A stretch of 12,062 nucleotides of DNA from Candidatus Hydrogenedentota bacterium (GCA_003552485.1 PUMX01000359.1:1-12062); one strand, 5' to 3'; counted from the stretch's first letter, positions 1-7,366 are shown. The notes: generated by a model not told the origin, from the letters alone. Program-made: numbers and translations.

Positions 1-762
1 AATCTGGCCGCCGGCATGGAAATGCTGCACGTGGCCGCGCTGATTCATGATGACGTCGTGGATGGGTCTGACACACGGCGGGGGCAACGCTCGCTCAAAG
101 CGCAGTGGGATAACCGGACCGCAGTGTTGGGCGGGGATTACATTATGGCGCGGGCCATCGTTATGATGGGCAGCCACAACGCCTGCAGCGTCATCATCAA
201 CGCGGTCGAATCCATTTGCCAGATGGCCAGTGGGGAATTGCGCAATTTCGGCATGCGCCATCGCGAACCTACCGCCGAACAATGCATCGATCTCGCCCGG
301 GGCAAGACGGGGAGCTTATTCGCGGTTACGTGTAGCACCCCGGTGCTACTTATTGATGAACGCTATCGGGATGTCATGGAGCGTTACGGCATGAGTTTAG
401 GCGTGGCGTTCCAAATTATTGACGATGTGCTCGATTTGTGTCAGCAGGAAACCGCCTTGGGCAAGCCGTCCTGTGGGGATATTATCGAAGGCAAGCATAC
501 GTTGCCTCTTCTGTACTTGCGTGACGGCCTCAATCAGGCTGAGCGCGCCCGGCTGTTGGCGATGGAGGGGACCGAGATCGACGAGGACGACCGCGAATGG
601 GTCGCCTCGTCCATGGAGGCCACAGGCGCGCGTGAACGAGCCGAGGTGATTGCACGTCAGTACGCCGCGGAGGCCCGGGCTGCTTTAGAGGAATTGCCGC
701 CTTCCCCGTACCGTGAGGCGATGGCGAGCTTGGCGGATTTCGTGCTTGCGCGGGGCGCCTGA
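1..762 (+). CDS. trans-polyprenyl diphosphate synthase, 5' end outside the window
   Basis: This enzyme family condenses isopentenyl diphosphate onto an allylic diphosphate to build the long prenyl chains used for quinones or lipid carriers; it is cytosolic. The open frame runs from base 1, so the gene starts upstream and the ATG at 16 is internal. The first aspartate-rich motif is seen as HDDVVDGSDTRRG, followed by LGGDYIMARA. The second aspartate-rich motif, FQIIDDVLD, is followed by GKPSCGDIIEGKHTLPLLY. These give both Mg-diphosphate sites and the usual spacing. About 253 residues are present out of a family length of about 320, so roughly the first 70 are missing. Chain length (hepta-, octa- or other) cannot be told because the residues just before the first motif are cut off. 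The stop is TGA at 760-762. The next gene on this strand begins about 180 bases later and appears functionally unrelated. Confidence 0.93.
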   Translation, partial: NLAAGMEMLHVAALIHDDVVDGSDTRRGQRSLKAQWDNRTAVLGGDYIMARAIVMMGSHNACSVIINAVESICQMASGELRNFGMRHREPTAEQCIDLARGKTGSLFAVTCSTPVLLIDERYRDVMERYGMSLGVAFQIIDDVLDLCQQETALGKPSCGDIIEGKHTLPLLYLRDGLNQAERARLLAMEGTEIDEDDREWVASSMEATGARERAEVIARQYAAEARAALEELPPSPYREAMASLADFVLARGA

Positions 763-868
763 TTCGCGTTAAATGTAACAACAACTCCATTTAGCGGGCT
801 TTTGTGGGGCGTTTTTCTTATTTTTTACGGCACTGATCAATGGCAACGGCGCTGCAGCGCAAGCGGGT

Positions 869-899
869 TTGCAATGAGACAGGCACAGTATTTAAATAC
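869..899 (+). promoter_or_regulatory. possible promoter with AT-rich palindrome before the sigma gene
   Basis: TTGCAA at 869-874 and TTAAAT at 892-897 are separated by 17 bases and each matches the housekeeping -35/-10 consensus at four of six positions. The -10-like hexamer lies inside a perfect 12-base palindrome, GTATTTAAATAC (888-899), which stands out in this GC-rich sequence and could also be an operator. It would place transcription start about 40 bases before the ATG at 946. This is pattern reading only. Confidence 0.3.
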
Positions 900-930
900 G
901 CTGGGTGTAGCGTCGTCTATTACTTTGGGT

Positions 931-934
931 GAGG
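931..934 (+). promoter_or_regulatory. ribosome binding site choosing the sigma-factor start
   Basis: GAGG stands 11 bases before the ATG at 946. The in-frame alternatives, TTG at 802 and ATG at 874, have no comparable purine-rich motif in front of them. The residues they would add do not belong to the sigma-factor fold. Confidence 0.5.
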
Positions 935-945
935 AATTGAAGCGG

Positions 946-1590
946 ATGAGGCAATCCTTCGACGACGAGCCGCAGCATGAGGCGCGCCCGTCGGAGGACG
1001 AAGAATCATCAACGCCCCAAACGGATTCCGAAGAGGAAGACGCGGGGTTGGTGCGGGCGGCCCAGTCGGGAGATAGCCAAGCATTTGAAATGCTGGTGCG
1101 CCGGTACCGCAATGACGTGTTCGCAGTGGCGTTCCATTTTGTGCGGAACCGCGAAGAAGCCTGGGATATCGCCCAAGAAGCCTTTATCAAGGCCCATCGC
1201 GCGCTCAATCGGTTCCGGGGCGACGCCCGCTTCAAGACCTGGTTGTTGCGGATAACCGCGAATCAGTGCAAAGATTTTTTGAAGAAACGCCGCGTGCAGA
1301 CCGTCGGATTCGATGAAACGCGGGGCGCGCCAGACCAAGCCGCCCCCGGTCAGCGTCCAGACGACGCGCTGGCCGCTGAGGAATTGGGCGAGGCCATCCG
1401 GAATGCTGTGGACGCGTTGCCGATAAAGCACCGAACGGTCTTTATCCTGCGCGAATTTGAAGGGCTTTCATACGAACAAATGGCCGAAGTAATCGGATGC
1501 AATGTGGGCACCGTTATGAGCCGGTTGCATCATGCACGAAAAAAACTGCAGAGCCACCTGGTCCGAATGGGTGTGGTGGAAGGAAAATAA
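946..1590 (+). CDS. ECF-type RNA polymerase sigma factor
   Basis: An alternative sigma factor of the extracytoplasmic-function (sigma-70 group 4) class, which directs RNA polymerase to a small set of promoters when its anti-sigma partner releases it. The 214-residue product has an acidic N-terminal tail (residues 1-32). Region 2 follows at about 33-110, with AFEMLVRRYRNDVFAVAF, then DIAQEAFIKAHRAL for core binding and -10 recognition, and FKTWLLRITANQCKDFLKKR. A variable linker occupies 112-148. Region 4 lies at about 150-205, with the helix-turn-helix LSYEQMAEVIGCNVGTVMSRL. There is no region 1 or 3, as expected for the class. ATG 946 is preferred for its GAGG and because the conserved fold begins well after it. 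The anti-sigma gene follows after 2 bases, so the pair is almost certainly co-transcribed. Target genes cannot be inferred here. Confidence 0.93.
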   Translation: MRQSFDDEPQHEARPSEDEESSTPQTDSEEEDAGLVRAAQSGDSQAFEMLVRRYRNDVFAVAFHFVRNREEAWDIAQEAFIKAHRALNRFRGDARFKTWLLRITANQCKDFLKKRRVQTVGFDETRGAPDQAAPGQRPDDALAAEELGEAIRNAVDALPIKHRTVFILREFEGLSYEQMAEVIGCNVGTVMSRLHHARKKLQSHLVRMGVVEGK

Positions 1591-1592
1591 CG

Positions 1593-2051
1593 ATGAACAA
1601 GTGTAGGTGGTTGTCACGGGTTGAACAGTGGTTCGATGCGAACATGCCACAAGACCATGAAGCTGCCCGGCATGTCGCAACATGCGCCGAGTGCCGCGCC
1701 GAGGTGGCGTTATGGCGCACGCTGCGGAGCGGCGCGCAACACGCGGCGCAACGCGAGACCATTAGGGATGCGCAATTCCCGGCTTTCATGGAAGGCGTCC
1801 GGGAAGGCATTGAAGCGCCCGCTACGGCTTGGCGATGGAGTGGGGCGTGGGCCTTTGCCTCAGTTGCGGCCGCCGCGCTTATTACTGCCGGTTCGTTGTT
1901 CGCCGTCTTTTCCGGGGATCCAGCACCCGTCGAAGGCACCGTTGTCGAATCCTGGTCCACCGACCTCGAAGACGCGGAAGTCCGCCAGTATTCCTCCGAA
2001 AATGGAACGCAAACCGTATGGGTAAACGTTGCCCGGGAAGATATGTGGTGA
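1593..2051 (+). CDS. membrane anti-sigma factor with zinc-finger (ZAS-type) domain
   Basis: A likely partner of the preceding sigma factor: in this class the cytoplasmic zinc-binding domain holds the sigma factor inactive at the membrane. The 152-residue product carries H27-x3-C31-x2-C34 within ARHVATCAEC, the ZAS signature, with Cys4 as a candidate further ligand. One hydrophobic membrane segment follows at about 85-106 (AWAFASVAAAALITAGSLF). The roughly 45-residue C-terminal part would lie outside the membrane and is rich in acidic and polar residues. The ATG at 1593 has a strong GGAAGGA upstream. Longer in-frame extensions into the sigma gene add only sequence that reads as an out-of-frame shadow. 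The stop overlaps the next start (GTGA, 2048-2051), which suggests translational coupling. Overall similarity is low beyond the motif and topology, but gene order strongly supports the role. Confidence 0.85.
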   Translation: MNKCRWLSRVEQWFDANMPQDHEAARHVATCAECRAEVALWRTLRSGAQHAAQRETIRDAQFPAFMEGVREGIEAPATAWRWSGAWAFASVAAAALITAGSLFAVFSGDPAPVEGTVVESWSTDLEDAEVRQYSSENGTQTVWVNVAREDMW

Positions 2052-2539
2052 GAGTAACTATCGCCTTTGCGCTTCTTGCCGGCGCAGCATGGCCCGCCAT
2101 GGCCAACAACGCTCCGGGGTCCGAGCCGGTCATGATAGGTTTTACCGCCATCCAAGCCACGGTGGAGGGCCGGAACGAGACCCACTATGACGCGGGGCTG
2201 CGCGAAATACAAAACGCCCTTGATGGTCTCCGCTACGACACGTACCGGCAAATGGCCAAGCAGCAGGCCCGCGCGCCTTTCGGACAAGAAATCGAGTTCG
2301 CCATTGATGAGCGTTATACCCTTTACGTAACACCGTTGGGCCGGCAACGCAACGGGCGCGTGCGCGTCGAGACGCGCGTCGAGAAACGGCTCGACGAGTA
2401 CGACGAAGACGGCGAACAAAAGACCGTCAACGCATTAAAGACCACCAGCAGCGTTACGCCGGGGGATAACCTGTGCCTCGGCGGTTTCCCTCTTGAGGAA
2501 GGCGACATGATCATCGTGTTCACCGTGGAACAACGCTGA
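2048..2539 (+). CDS. small exported protein of unknown function coupled to the anti-sigma gene
   Basis: I do not recognise this family. The likely start is GTG 2048 (GTG 2045 is also in frame), with GGGAAG about 7 bases upstream; it overlaps the anti-sigma stop by four bases. The first 19 residues form a signal peptide: MR, then the hydrophobic VTIAFALLAGAAWPAMA with an A-M-A cleavage site. The mature part is about 144 residues. It alternates beta-strand-like stretches (EIEFAIDERYTLYVTPL, RVRVETRVEKR) with a conserved-looking tail, TPGDNLCLGGFPLEEGDMII. This suggests a small all-beta periplasmic domain. There is no lipobox and only one cysteine. Position in a sigma/anti-sigma operon suggests an envelope role, either as a regulator sensed with the anti-sigma factor or as a product the sigma factor controls; that is inference. 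The stop lies only 7 bases from the convergent lyase stop. Confidence 0.75.
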   Translation: MRVTIAFALLAGAAWPAMANNAPGSEPVMIGFTAIQATVEGRNETHYDAGLREIQNALDGLRYDTYRQMAKQQARAPFGQEIEFAIDERYTLYVTPLGRQRNGRVRVETRVEKRLDEYDEDGEQKTVNALKTTSSVTPGDNLCLGGFPLEEGDMIIVFTVEQR

Positions 2540-2546
2540 TCAAAGC

Positions 2547-4901
2547 TTACCTCTCGTCTCCGATGAAATAGCTTGTCAACGGCGGATTATCGCCGTATCC
2601 CATGGCCATATGCGCCACGCTGGTGCGGTAGAGATGATCCTGCATGAGCGTTACGCGGCGATCCTCAGCCGGTATGGGCGTCGTGTAAATGCGCAATTCG
2701 CCGGGAACCGACGTGATGATTTCCTCGCGCCAGTCGCCTAGTAGATCCACCCAGGCGCGTTGGCGACCCTCGACGGGTTCGAAGAGCGTTTCGCCATCCG
2801 GATAGCGGAAAATCCGTGAGTCCACCAGCATCTCCCGCTGCGTGGTTCCGTCCCAATAGACAGCCGAGGGCGAGAGCCTGGCCCAGGGGATGTCGTCTTC
2901 TCTAGCAATCAAGTCACCCTGCGCCGTATGCAGCCAGCGCTCGTCTGTACCGGATTCGCCGGCGTAGGTCTCCATACCCTCACGCGACGCGTCAATGTTA
3001 GATACGAGCCCCGATCCGTGGATGTGACGGGTCGGCTTGTCCAACCCCCACAACACCTCGCCGGTCGCCGCTTCCAACATGGCGATGCCGTGCCGATCCA
3101 GACTAGTCTCCATGCCGAGAAACACTTCCAACCCCGGGCGAGTCGGATCGAGATTGCCCACAAACAGGTTGTCGGGATGGCCCAAACCCGCGGACCACAG
3201 ACCGTCCCCGTTATCATCAATCGCGGCGGCGCCGAGAATGATTTCGTCGCGTCCGTCTCCGTCGAGATCCAGCGTTAGCAGGTTATGCGCGCCCTGTCCG
3301 TGGTAAAAGCCGCCGGGCTCGTCCGGGCTCTCCCAAGCCCACAATTCCTCCAACGCGCCGTCCTGCAACTGAAAGGCGGTGAGCTTCATGAGCGAGTACG
3401 TTCCGCGCTGCGCCAGAATGCATGGCGTGTTGCCATCGAGGTACGCGACACCCATCTGATTGCGGGACACATAGCTGTACTTGCCGATACCCTCGCGCGA
3501 AGGCCAATCCGCACGCGCCAATTCTTCTCCGGTCATGCCGTCGAGCACGGAAAGAAATTCGGGGCCGGTTCGAACGCGGCCCGCATCAAAACCGCCGTAG
3601 GAACGTTCCGGAGACGGTTCGCCCTCGCGGTAATCCACGTGCGTAGGGGCCGTCTTGACCGCCACTTCCGCGCGCCCGTTTCCATTGAAATCGTACACGA
3701 TAAACGGCGAGTACCATATGCCCGCCTCGATATTCCAACCCAGGTCCTTCTCCCATAGGAACGTGCCGTCGGCCTGGTAGGCTTGCAACTTGTAGGTCTC
3801 CTCGCTGGGCCGCCAATAACGGAAAAAGGGGTCGATATTCGTGTCAGGCGTCTTGATAACGAAATCGTAGCGGCCGTCGCCGTTGAGGTCGCCAATGCCC
3901 ACTTTTTGAAACGTCGTGTCTTCGTCTTGGAGTGGGATTGACAGATACGGCTCGAACGCCGCGCCCGCTTCAAGCTCGTAGGGGCGCGAGGCTTCCCCTT
4001 CATAATCGCCGTCCAGCGGAACCACGGCATAATGATTCACGACGCTCAGGTCCGCCGTGTCGTCCACGAAATCGGTGGTCTGTGTAACCGGTCTGTCATT
4101 CAATCTGACCAGTTCGCCGCCATCGGACGCGCGGTACACATTGAAGGTCGCCTCATCGTCTTCCTCGAGTAAGCGCCAACGCAGATAGACCCCGCCGTCT
4201 TCGCGCGGCATGGCTATCAAGCCGCGGCTGAGCCGTTCCCGCACACGCTCGCCTTCGTAGGCCCAGCCCTCGACCTTTGGACGCGGCGGTTCGACGCGTT
4301 CAGCGTGGCCTTTCTCGAATCTTACGTCGTCGACCCAAGCGCGGGCTTGTCCTACCCCTTTGATGCGCACATAGATGGTGTGGCAGTCCGGCGGAACAAT
4401 GGACGTTGCCTGAAGCAGCCGCCAATCACCCGTGCCGTACACCGGATGTGTACCGGCGCCCCGGCCTCGGCGGAAGCTGGAAGGATGCGGTTCCTCGTCG
4501 CCCGTGACTTCTATGATATCGAGGTCGATGCGATCCGTATCTTCGTACTTCACCCAAGCCGAGGCGGTCCAGACTTCTCCTTCTTCCACCGCAAGCCGGC
4601 CGTCGTTGGTCAGCACCCAGTCTTTACCCGATCGCACGGGTTCGCCGGCCCGGCCGATCTTGACCGCGCGTTCGCCTGACTTGACTTCTTCGCTGCAGAA
4701 TGCCGCGGAGCCCGCATCATCCCACGACCACCACGACCAACCGCTCTCCTCGAGTTTCTCGCCGGCTTCGAAATCGCCGTTAACGACGCCGTTGACCTCG
4801 GGCAAAGACTCCGTGGCCTGCGCATGGCTCAGCCATGGCGCCAACCCTATCAATGCGGCTGTAGTCACAATCCAGGCGATGCCCGTCAACTGTCCGCGCA
4901 T
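2547..4901 (-). CDS. secreted PL11-type rhamnogalacturonan lyase-like protein (copy A)
   Basis: Polysaccharide lyase family 11 enzymes (type YesW/YesX) cleave the rhamnose-galacturonate backbone of rhamnogalacturonan I by beta-elimination, with calcium. The 784-residue product has a signal peptide (1-29, ending HAQA). A carbohydrate-binding-like jelly roll lies at about 38-198 (begins VNGDFEAGE, ends ARAWVDDVRF). A beta-sandwich follows at about 208-315 (RGLIAMPREDGGVYLRWRLL, FNVYR), then the family's eight-bladed propeller from about 325 to the end. Calcium-loop motifs DLNGDGRYD (338-346), DFNGNGRAE, DLDGDGRDE and DDNGDG, the core GQGAHNLLTLDLDGDG, and GHPDNLFVGNLDPTRPGLEV are typical of PL11. 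It is about 160 residues longer than YesW because of the N-terminal module. Start 4901 is set by AAGGAGG 8 bases upstream; an in-frame ATG at 4955 lacks this and would bury the signal peptide. Exact substrate and activity are not proven; divergent PL11 members could act on other uronate polymers. Confidence 0.9.
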   Translation of the reverse strand: MRGQLTGIAWIVTTAALIGLAPWLSHAQATESLPEVNGVVNGDFEAGEKLEESGWSWWSWDDAGSAAFCSEEVKSGERAVKIGRAGEPVRSGKDWVLTNDGRLAVEEGEVWTASAWVKYEDTDRIDLDIIEVTGDEEPHPSSFRRGRGAGTHPVYGTGDWRLLQATSIVPPDCHTIYVRIKGVGQARAWVDDVRFEKGHAERVEPPRPKVEGWAYEGERVRERLSRGLIAMPREDGGVYLRWRLLEEDDEATFNVYRASDGGELVRLNDRPVTQTTDFVDDTADLSVVNHYAVVPLDGDYEGEASRPYELEAGAAFEPYLSIPLQDEDTTFQKVGIGDLNGDGRYDFVIKTPDTNIDPFFRYWRPSEETYKLQAYQADGTFLWEKDLGWNIEAGIWYSPFIVYDFNGNGRAEVAVKTAPTHVDYREGEPSPERSYGGFDAGRVRTGPEFLSVLDGMTGEELARADWPSREGIGKYSYVSRNQMGVAYLDGNTPCILAQRGTYSLMKLTAFQLQDGALEELWAWESPDEPGGFYHGQGAHNLLTLDLDGDGRDEIILGAAAIDDNGDGLWSAGLGHPDNLFVGNLDPTRPGLEVFLGMETSLDRHGIAMLEAATGEVLWGLDKPTRHIHGSGLVSNIDASREGMETYAGESGTDERWLHTAQGDLIAREDDIPWARLSPSAVYWDGTTQREMLVDSRIFRYPDGETLFEPVEGRQRAWVDLLGDWREEIITSVPGELRIYTTPIPAEDRRVTLMQDHLYRTSVAHMAMGYGDNPPLTSYFIGDER
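2561..2738. repeat. near-identical 3' segment of lyase copy A
   Basis: This 178-base stretch aligns without gaps to 5033-5210, with 10 mismatches by hand count. It contains exact matches of 44 bases (2587-2630 with 5059-5102) and 54 bases (2685-2738 with 5157-5210). It encodes the last two propeller blades of the lyase. Confidence 0.9.
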
Positions 4902-4909
4902 GAGATCTT

Positions 4910-4916
4910 CCTCCTT
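4910..4916 (-). promoter_or_regulatory. strong ribosome binding site of lyase copy A
   Basis: On the minus strand this reads AAGGAGG, 8 bases before the ATG at 4901. It fixes the start that places the signal peptide at the N-terminus. Confidence 0.85.
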
Positions 4917-4930
4917 GGTTACGGCGCGCC

Positions 4931-4958
4931 AAAAAAAGCTTGAACGCCTTCGCATTCA
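4931..4958 (-). terminator. terminator-like hairpin with T tract between the two lyase genes
   Basis: On the minus strand, TGAATGC-GAAG-GCGTTCA can form a 7-bp stem (one G-T pair) with a four-base loop, followed after AGC by seven T residues (4937-4931). It lies about 65 bases after the stop of copy B and only 30 bases before the start of copy A. It could end the copy-B transcript, or act as an attenuator in the leader of copy A, since there is little room for a promoter after it. The stem is short, so efficiency is uncertain. Confidence 0.45.
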
Positions 4959-5021
4959 CACTGCCAACTTACCACGCTTTGGACGGGTATGGCCGCATGT
5001 CCTGCGCAACCGGCCCTAGCC

Positions 5022-7352
5022 CTACTCATCTCCGATGAAATAGCTCGTCAACGGCGGGTTATCGCCGTATCCCATGGCCATATGCGCCACGCTGGTGCGG
5101 TAAAGGTGGTCCTGCATGAGCGTCACGCGGCGGTCCTCGGCCGGTATGGGCGTTGCGTAAATGCGCAATTCGCCGGGAACCGACGTGATGATTTCCTCGC
5201 GCCAGTCGCCGAACAAATCAACGATCGCGGTTTGGCGGCCTTCAACACCGTCCAACACCGTCTCGTGGTCCGGATACCGGAAAATACGTCCGCCGATGAC
5301 GAGTTCGCGCTGCGTGGTTCCGTCCCAATAGGCGGCGCCTGGCGCCAAGGTGGTCCACGGGATGTCGTCTTCCCTAGCGATGAGTTCGCCCTGCGCCGTA
5401 TGCAACCATCGTTCGTCCGAATGCCGCTCGCCGCCGTAGTTCTCCATGCCCGGGCGCGAGGCGTCTATGTTCGATACCAGCCCGGAACCGTGGATGTGGT
5501 CCGTGGGTTCGTTGAGTCCCCAGATCAGCGCGCCCGTGCGGGCGTCCACCATGCATATCCCGTTACGCGCGTGGTCGGTTTCGAGTCCTAGGAACACTTC
5601 CATACCCGAGCGGGTGGGATCCAGATTGCCCACGTAGAGGTTGTCGGGATGGCCCATACCGGTGGACCACAACCCATCGCCGTTATCGTCGATGACGCAC
5701 GACCCCAGGATAATCTCGTCGCGGCCATCGCCGTCCAAGTCCAACGTGAGCAGATTGTGGGCGCCCTGACCATAATAGAAACCGCCGGGTTCGTCGGGGC
5801 TTTCCCAGGCCCAGAGCTTTTCCAACTCACCTCCGTGGAATTGGTATGCGTTGAGTTTCATGAGCCCGTAGGTGCCGCGTTGCGCGAGTACGGCGGGCGT
5901 TTTGCCGTCCAGGTAGGCCACGCCCATCTGATTGCGCGAGTAGTAATTGTAACCCCCGAGCCCGTCGCGCGAAGGCCAGTCTGTCCGCGCCAGCTCCTCG
6001 CCCGTCATGCCGTCAAGTATAGACAAGTATTCCGGCCCTGTGCGCACCCGGCCCGCCTCATAGCGGTTGTCTTCCGAAGGCTCTGTATCCCGCAAATCCT
6101 CATCGGTGGGCGCCGTCTTTACCGCCACTTCCGCGCGTCCATCGCCACTGAAGTCGTACACCACGTAGGGCGAGTACCATACCCCCGCCTCGATGTTCCA
6201 ACCGAGGTCCTTCTCCCATAGAAACGTTCCGTCGGACAAGTACGCTTGCAGCTTATATGTTTCCTCGCTGGGGCGCCATGGGCGATGCCAGGGGTCCACA
6301 TTTGTGGCTGGCGTTCTGATGACAAAGTCGTAGCGTCCGTCGCCATTCAGATCCGCGACGCCCACTTTACGGAACATCATGTCTTCATCCTTGAGCGTGA
6401 TGGAGCGGTAGGGCCTGACGGGAGGATCGGCCTCCACTGTGAAGGTTTCGGAGGGCTCTGACTCGTATTCGCCGTCGAGCGCTTCAACAAAGTACTCATT
6501 CTCCACGCTCAAGTCCGCCGTGTCGTCCACAAAGTCCGTGGTTTGCACGACAGGCTCCTCGTTTAGTTTGACAGGCTCGCCGCCCTCCGCAGCGCGATAA
6601 ACGTCAAAGCCGGCGCCGTGGTCTTCTTCAAGCAGCCGCCAGCGCAGATGCACGCCGCCTTCCTCCCGCGGCATGGCCACCAGCCCGCGGCCAAGCCGCT
6701 CTTCGACGCGGCCCTGATGATAGGCCCACCCCTCGACTTTCGGCCGTGGCGGCGCAGTGCGTTCGGCTGGTCCCCGGCGGAATTGCACATCGTCCGCCCG
6801 AGCGCGCGCGGCTCCCACACCTTTGATCCGCACGTATATCTGCGCGCATTCCGGCGGAACAATGGACGACGCTTGCAGAAGCATCCAGCCATCCGAGGTC
6901 CCGTAGGCTTCATGCGTGCCGGCGCCGCCGCCGGGCGGATGGTTGACCAACCGTCGCCCGTTTTCGTCCAGCTCGATGACGTCCAGCGAGATGCGGTCGG
7001 TGTCTTCGAACCTCACCCAAGCGGAAGCCGTCCACACCTCGCCCGGATTGACATCGAGCCGGCCCGTGTTAGTCAACGTCCAGTCTTCGAAGCCTGACAG
7101 GGGCTTTCCGTCGCGCTCGATCTTCACCGATCGCGTCCCACTCTTCGCCTCCGAGGAAAAGCGCGCTGAGCCAACGTCATCTCTCGACCACCAGTCCCAG
7201 CCGCTGTCCTCGATGGTTTCGCCAGCCTCGAAATCCCCATTTACGATGCCGTTTACTTCCTCGAGAGATTCCGCCGCTTGCGCGCTGGTGGGACACAGGC
7301 TCGCCGCCGCTAGCACCGCGAGCGATGCGGTAACAATGGAATAATTGCGCAT
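5022..7352 (-). CDS. secreted PL11-type rhamnogalacturonan lyase-like protein (copy B)
   Basis: Tandem paralogue of the gene that follows it at 2547-4901, with the same domain order: signal peptide (1-26, ending TSAQA), binding-like jelly roll (from VNGIVNGDFEAGE), beta-sandwich (RGLVAMPREEGGVHLRWRLL), then the PL11 propeller. The calcium loops DLNGDGRYD, DFSGDGRAE, DLDGDGRDE and DDNGDG and the core GQGAHNLLTLDLDGDG are all present. Length is 776 residues. The last 62 residues differ from copy A at a single position. The N-terminal module and the 430-440 region (insert GGFDAGRV in A against EAGRV in B) differ more, which could alter glycan preference. Start 7352 is set by AGGAGG 8 bases upstream; the in-frame ATG at 7388 lacks one. 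It is probably the first gene of the lyase pair. Location is periplasmic or extracellular. Activity is inferred from family resemblance only. Confidence 0.9.
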   Translation of the reverse strand: MRNYSIVTASLAVLAAASLCPTSAQAAESLEEVNGIVNGDFEAGETIEDSGWDWWSRDDVGSARFSSEAKSGTRSVKIERDGKPLSGFEDWTLTNTGRLDVNPGEVWTASAWVRFEDTDRISLDVIELDENGRRLVNHPPGGGAGTHEAYGTSDGWMLLQASSIVPPECAQIYVRIKGVGAARARADDVQFRRGPAERTAPPRPKVEGWAYHQGRVEERLGRGLVAMPREEGGVHLRWRLLEEDHGAGFDVYRAAEGGEPVKLNEEPVVQTTDFVDDTADLSVENEYFVEALDGEYESEPSETFTVEADPPVRPYRSITLKDEDMMFRKVGVADLNGDGRYDFVIRTPATNVDPWHRPWRPSEETYKLQAYLSDGTFLWEKDLGWNIEAGVWYSPYVVYDFSGDGRAEVAVKTAPTDEDLRDTEPSEDNRYEAGRVRTGPEYLSILDGMTGEELARTDWPSRDGLGGYNYYSRNQMGVAYLDGKTPAVLAQRGTYGLMKLNAYQFHGGELEKLWAWESPDEPGGFYYGQGAHNLLTLDLDGDGRDEIILGSCVIDDNGDGLWSTGMGHPDNLYVGNLDPTRSGMEVFLGLETDHARNGICMVDARTGALIWGLNEPTDHIHGSGLVSNIDASRPGMENYGGERHSDERWLHTAQGELIAREDDIPWTTLAPGAAYWDGTTQRELVIGGRIFRYPDHETVLDGVEGRQTAIVDLFGDWREEIITSVPGELRIYATPIPAEDRRVTLMQDHLYRTSVAHMAMGYGDNPPLTSYFIGDE
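5033..5210. repeat. near-identical 3' segment of lyase copy B
   Basis: Partner of the segment at 2561-2738, in the same orientation and 2472 bases away. Many of the identical positions are third codon positions, so the match exceeds what protein conservation alone requires. Confidence 0.9.
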
Positions 7353-7360
7353 AGGATATT

Positions 7361-7366
7361 CCTCCT
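7361..7366 (-). promoter_or_regulatory. strong ribosome binding site of lyase copy B
   Basis: On the minus strand this reads AGGAGG, 8 bases before the ATG at 7352, the same spacing as in copy A. Confidence 0.85.

Noticed and set aside
802..945. Extended N-terminus of the sigma factor from TTG 802 or ATG 874
   Set aside because: No good ribosome site precedes either start; the added residues do not resemble sigma factors and cover a probable promoter.
1514..2419. Long leftward open frame (301 codons) under the anti-sigma and exported-protein genes
   Set aside because: It lies antisense to two well-supported genes, has no domain and looks like a by-product of GC-rich codon use.
4989..5591. 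Rightward open frame of 200 codons over the end of lyase copy B
   Set aside because: Antisense to a strongly supported PL11 coding region; no recognisable product.
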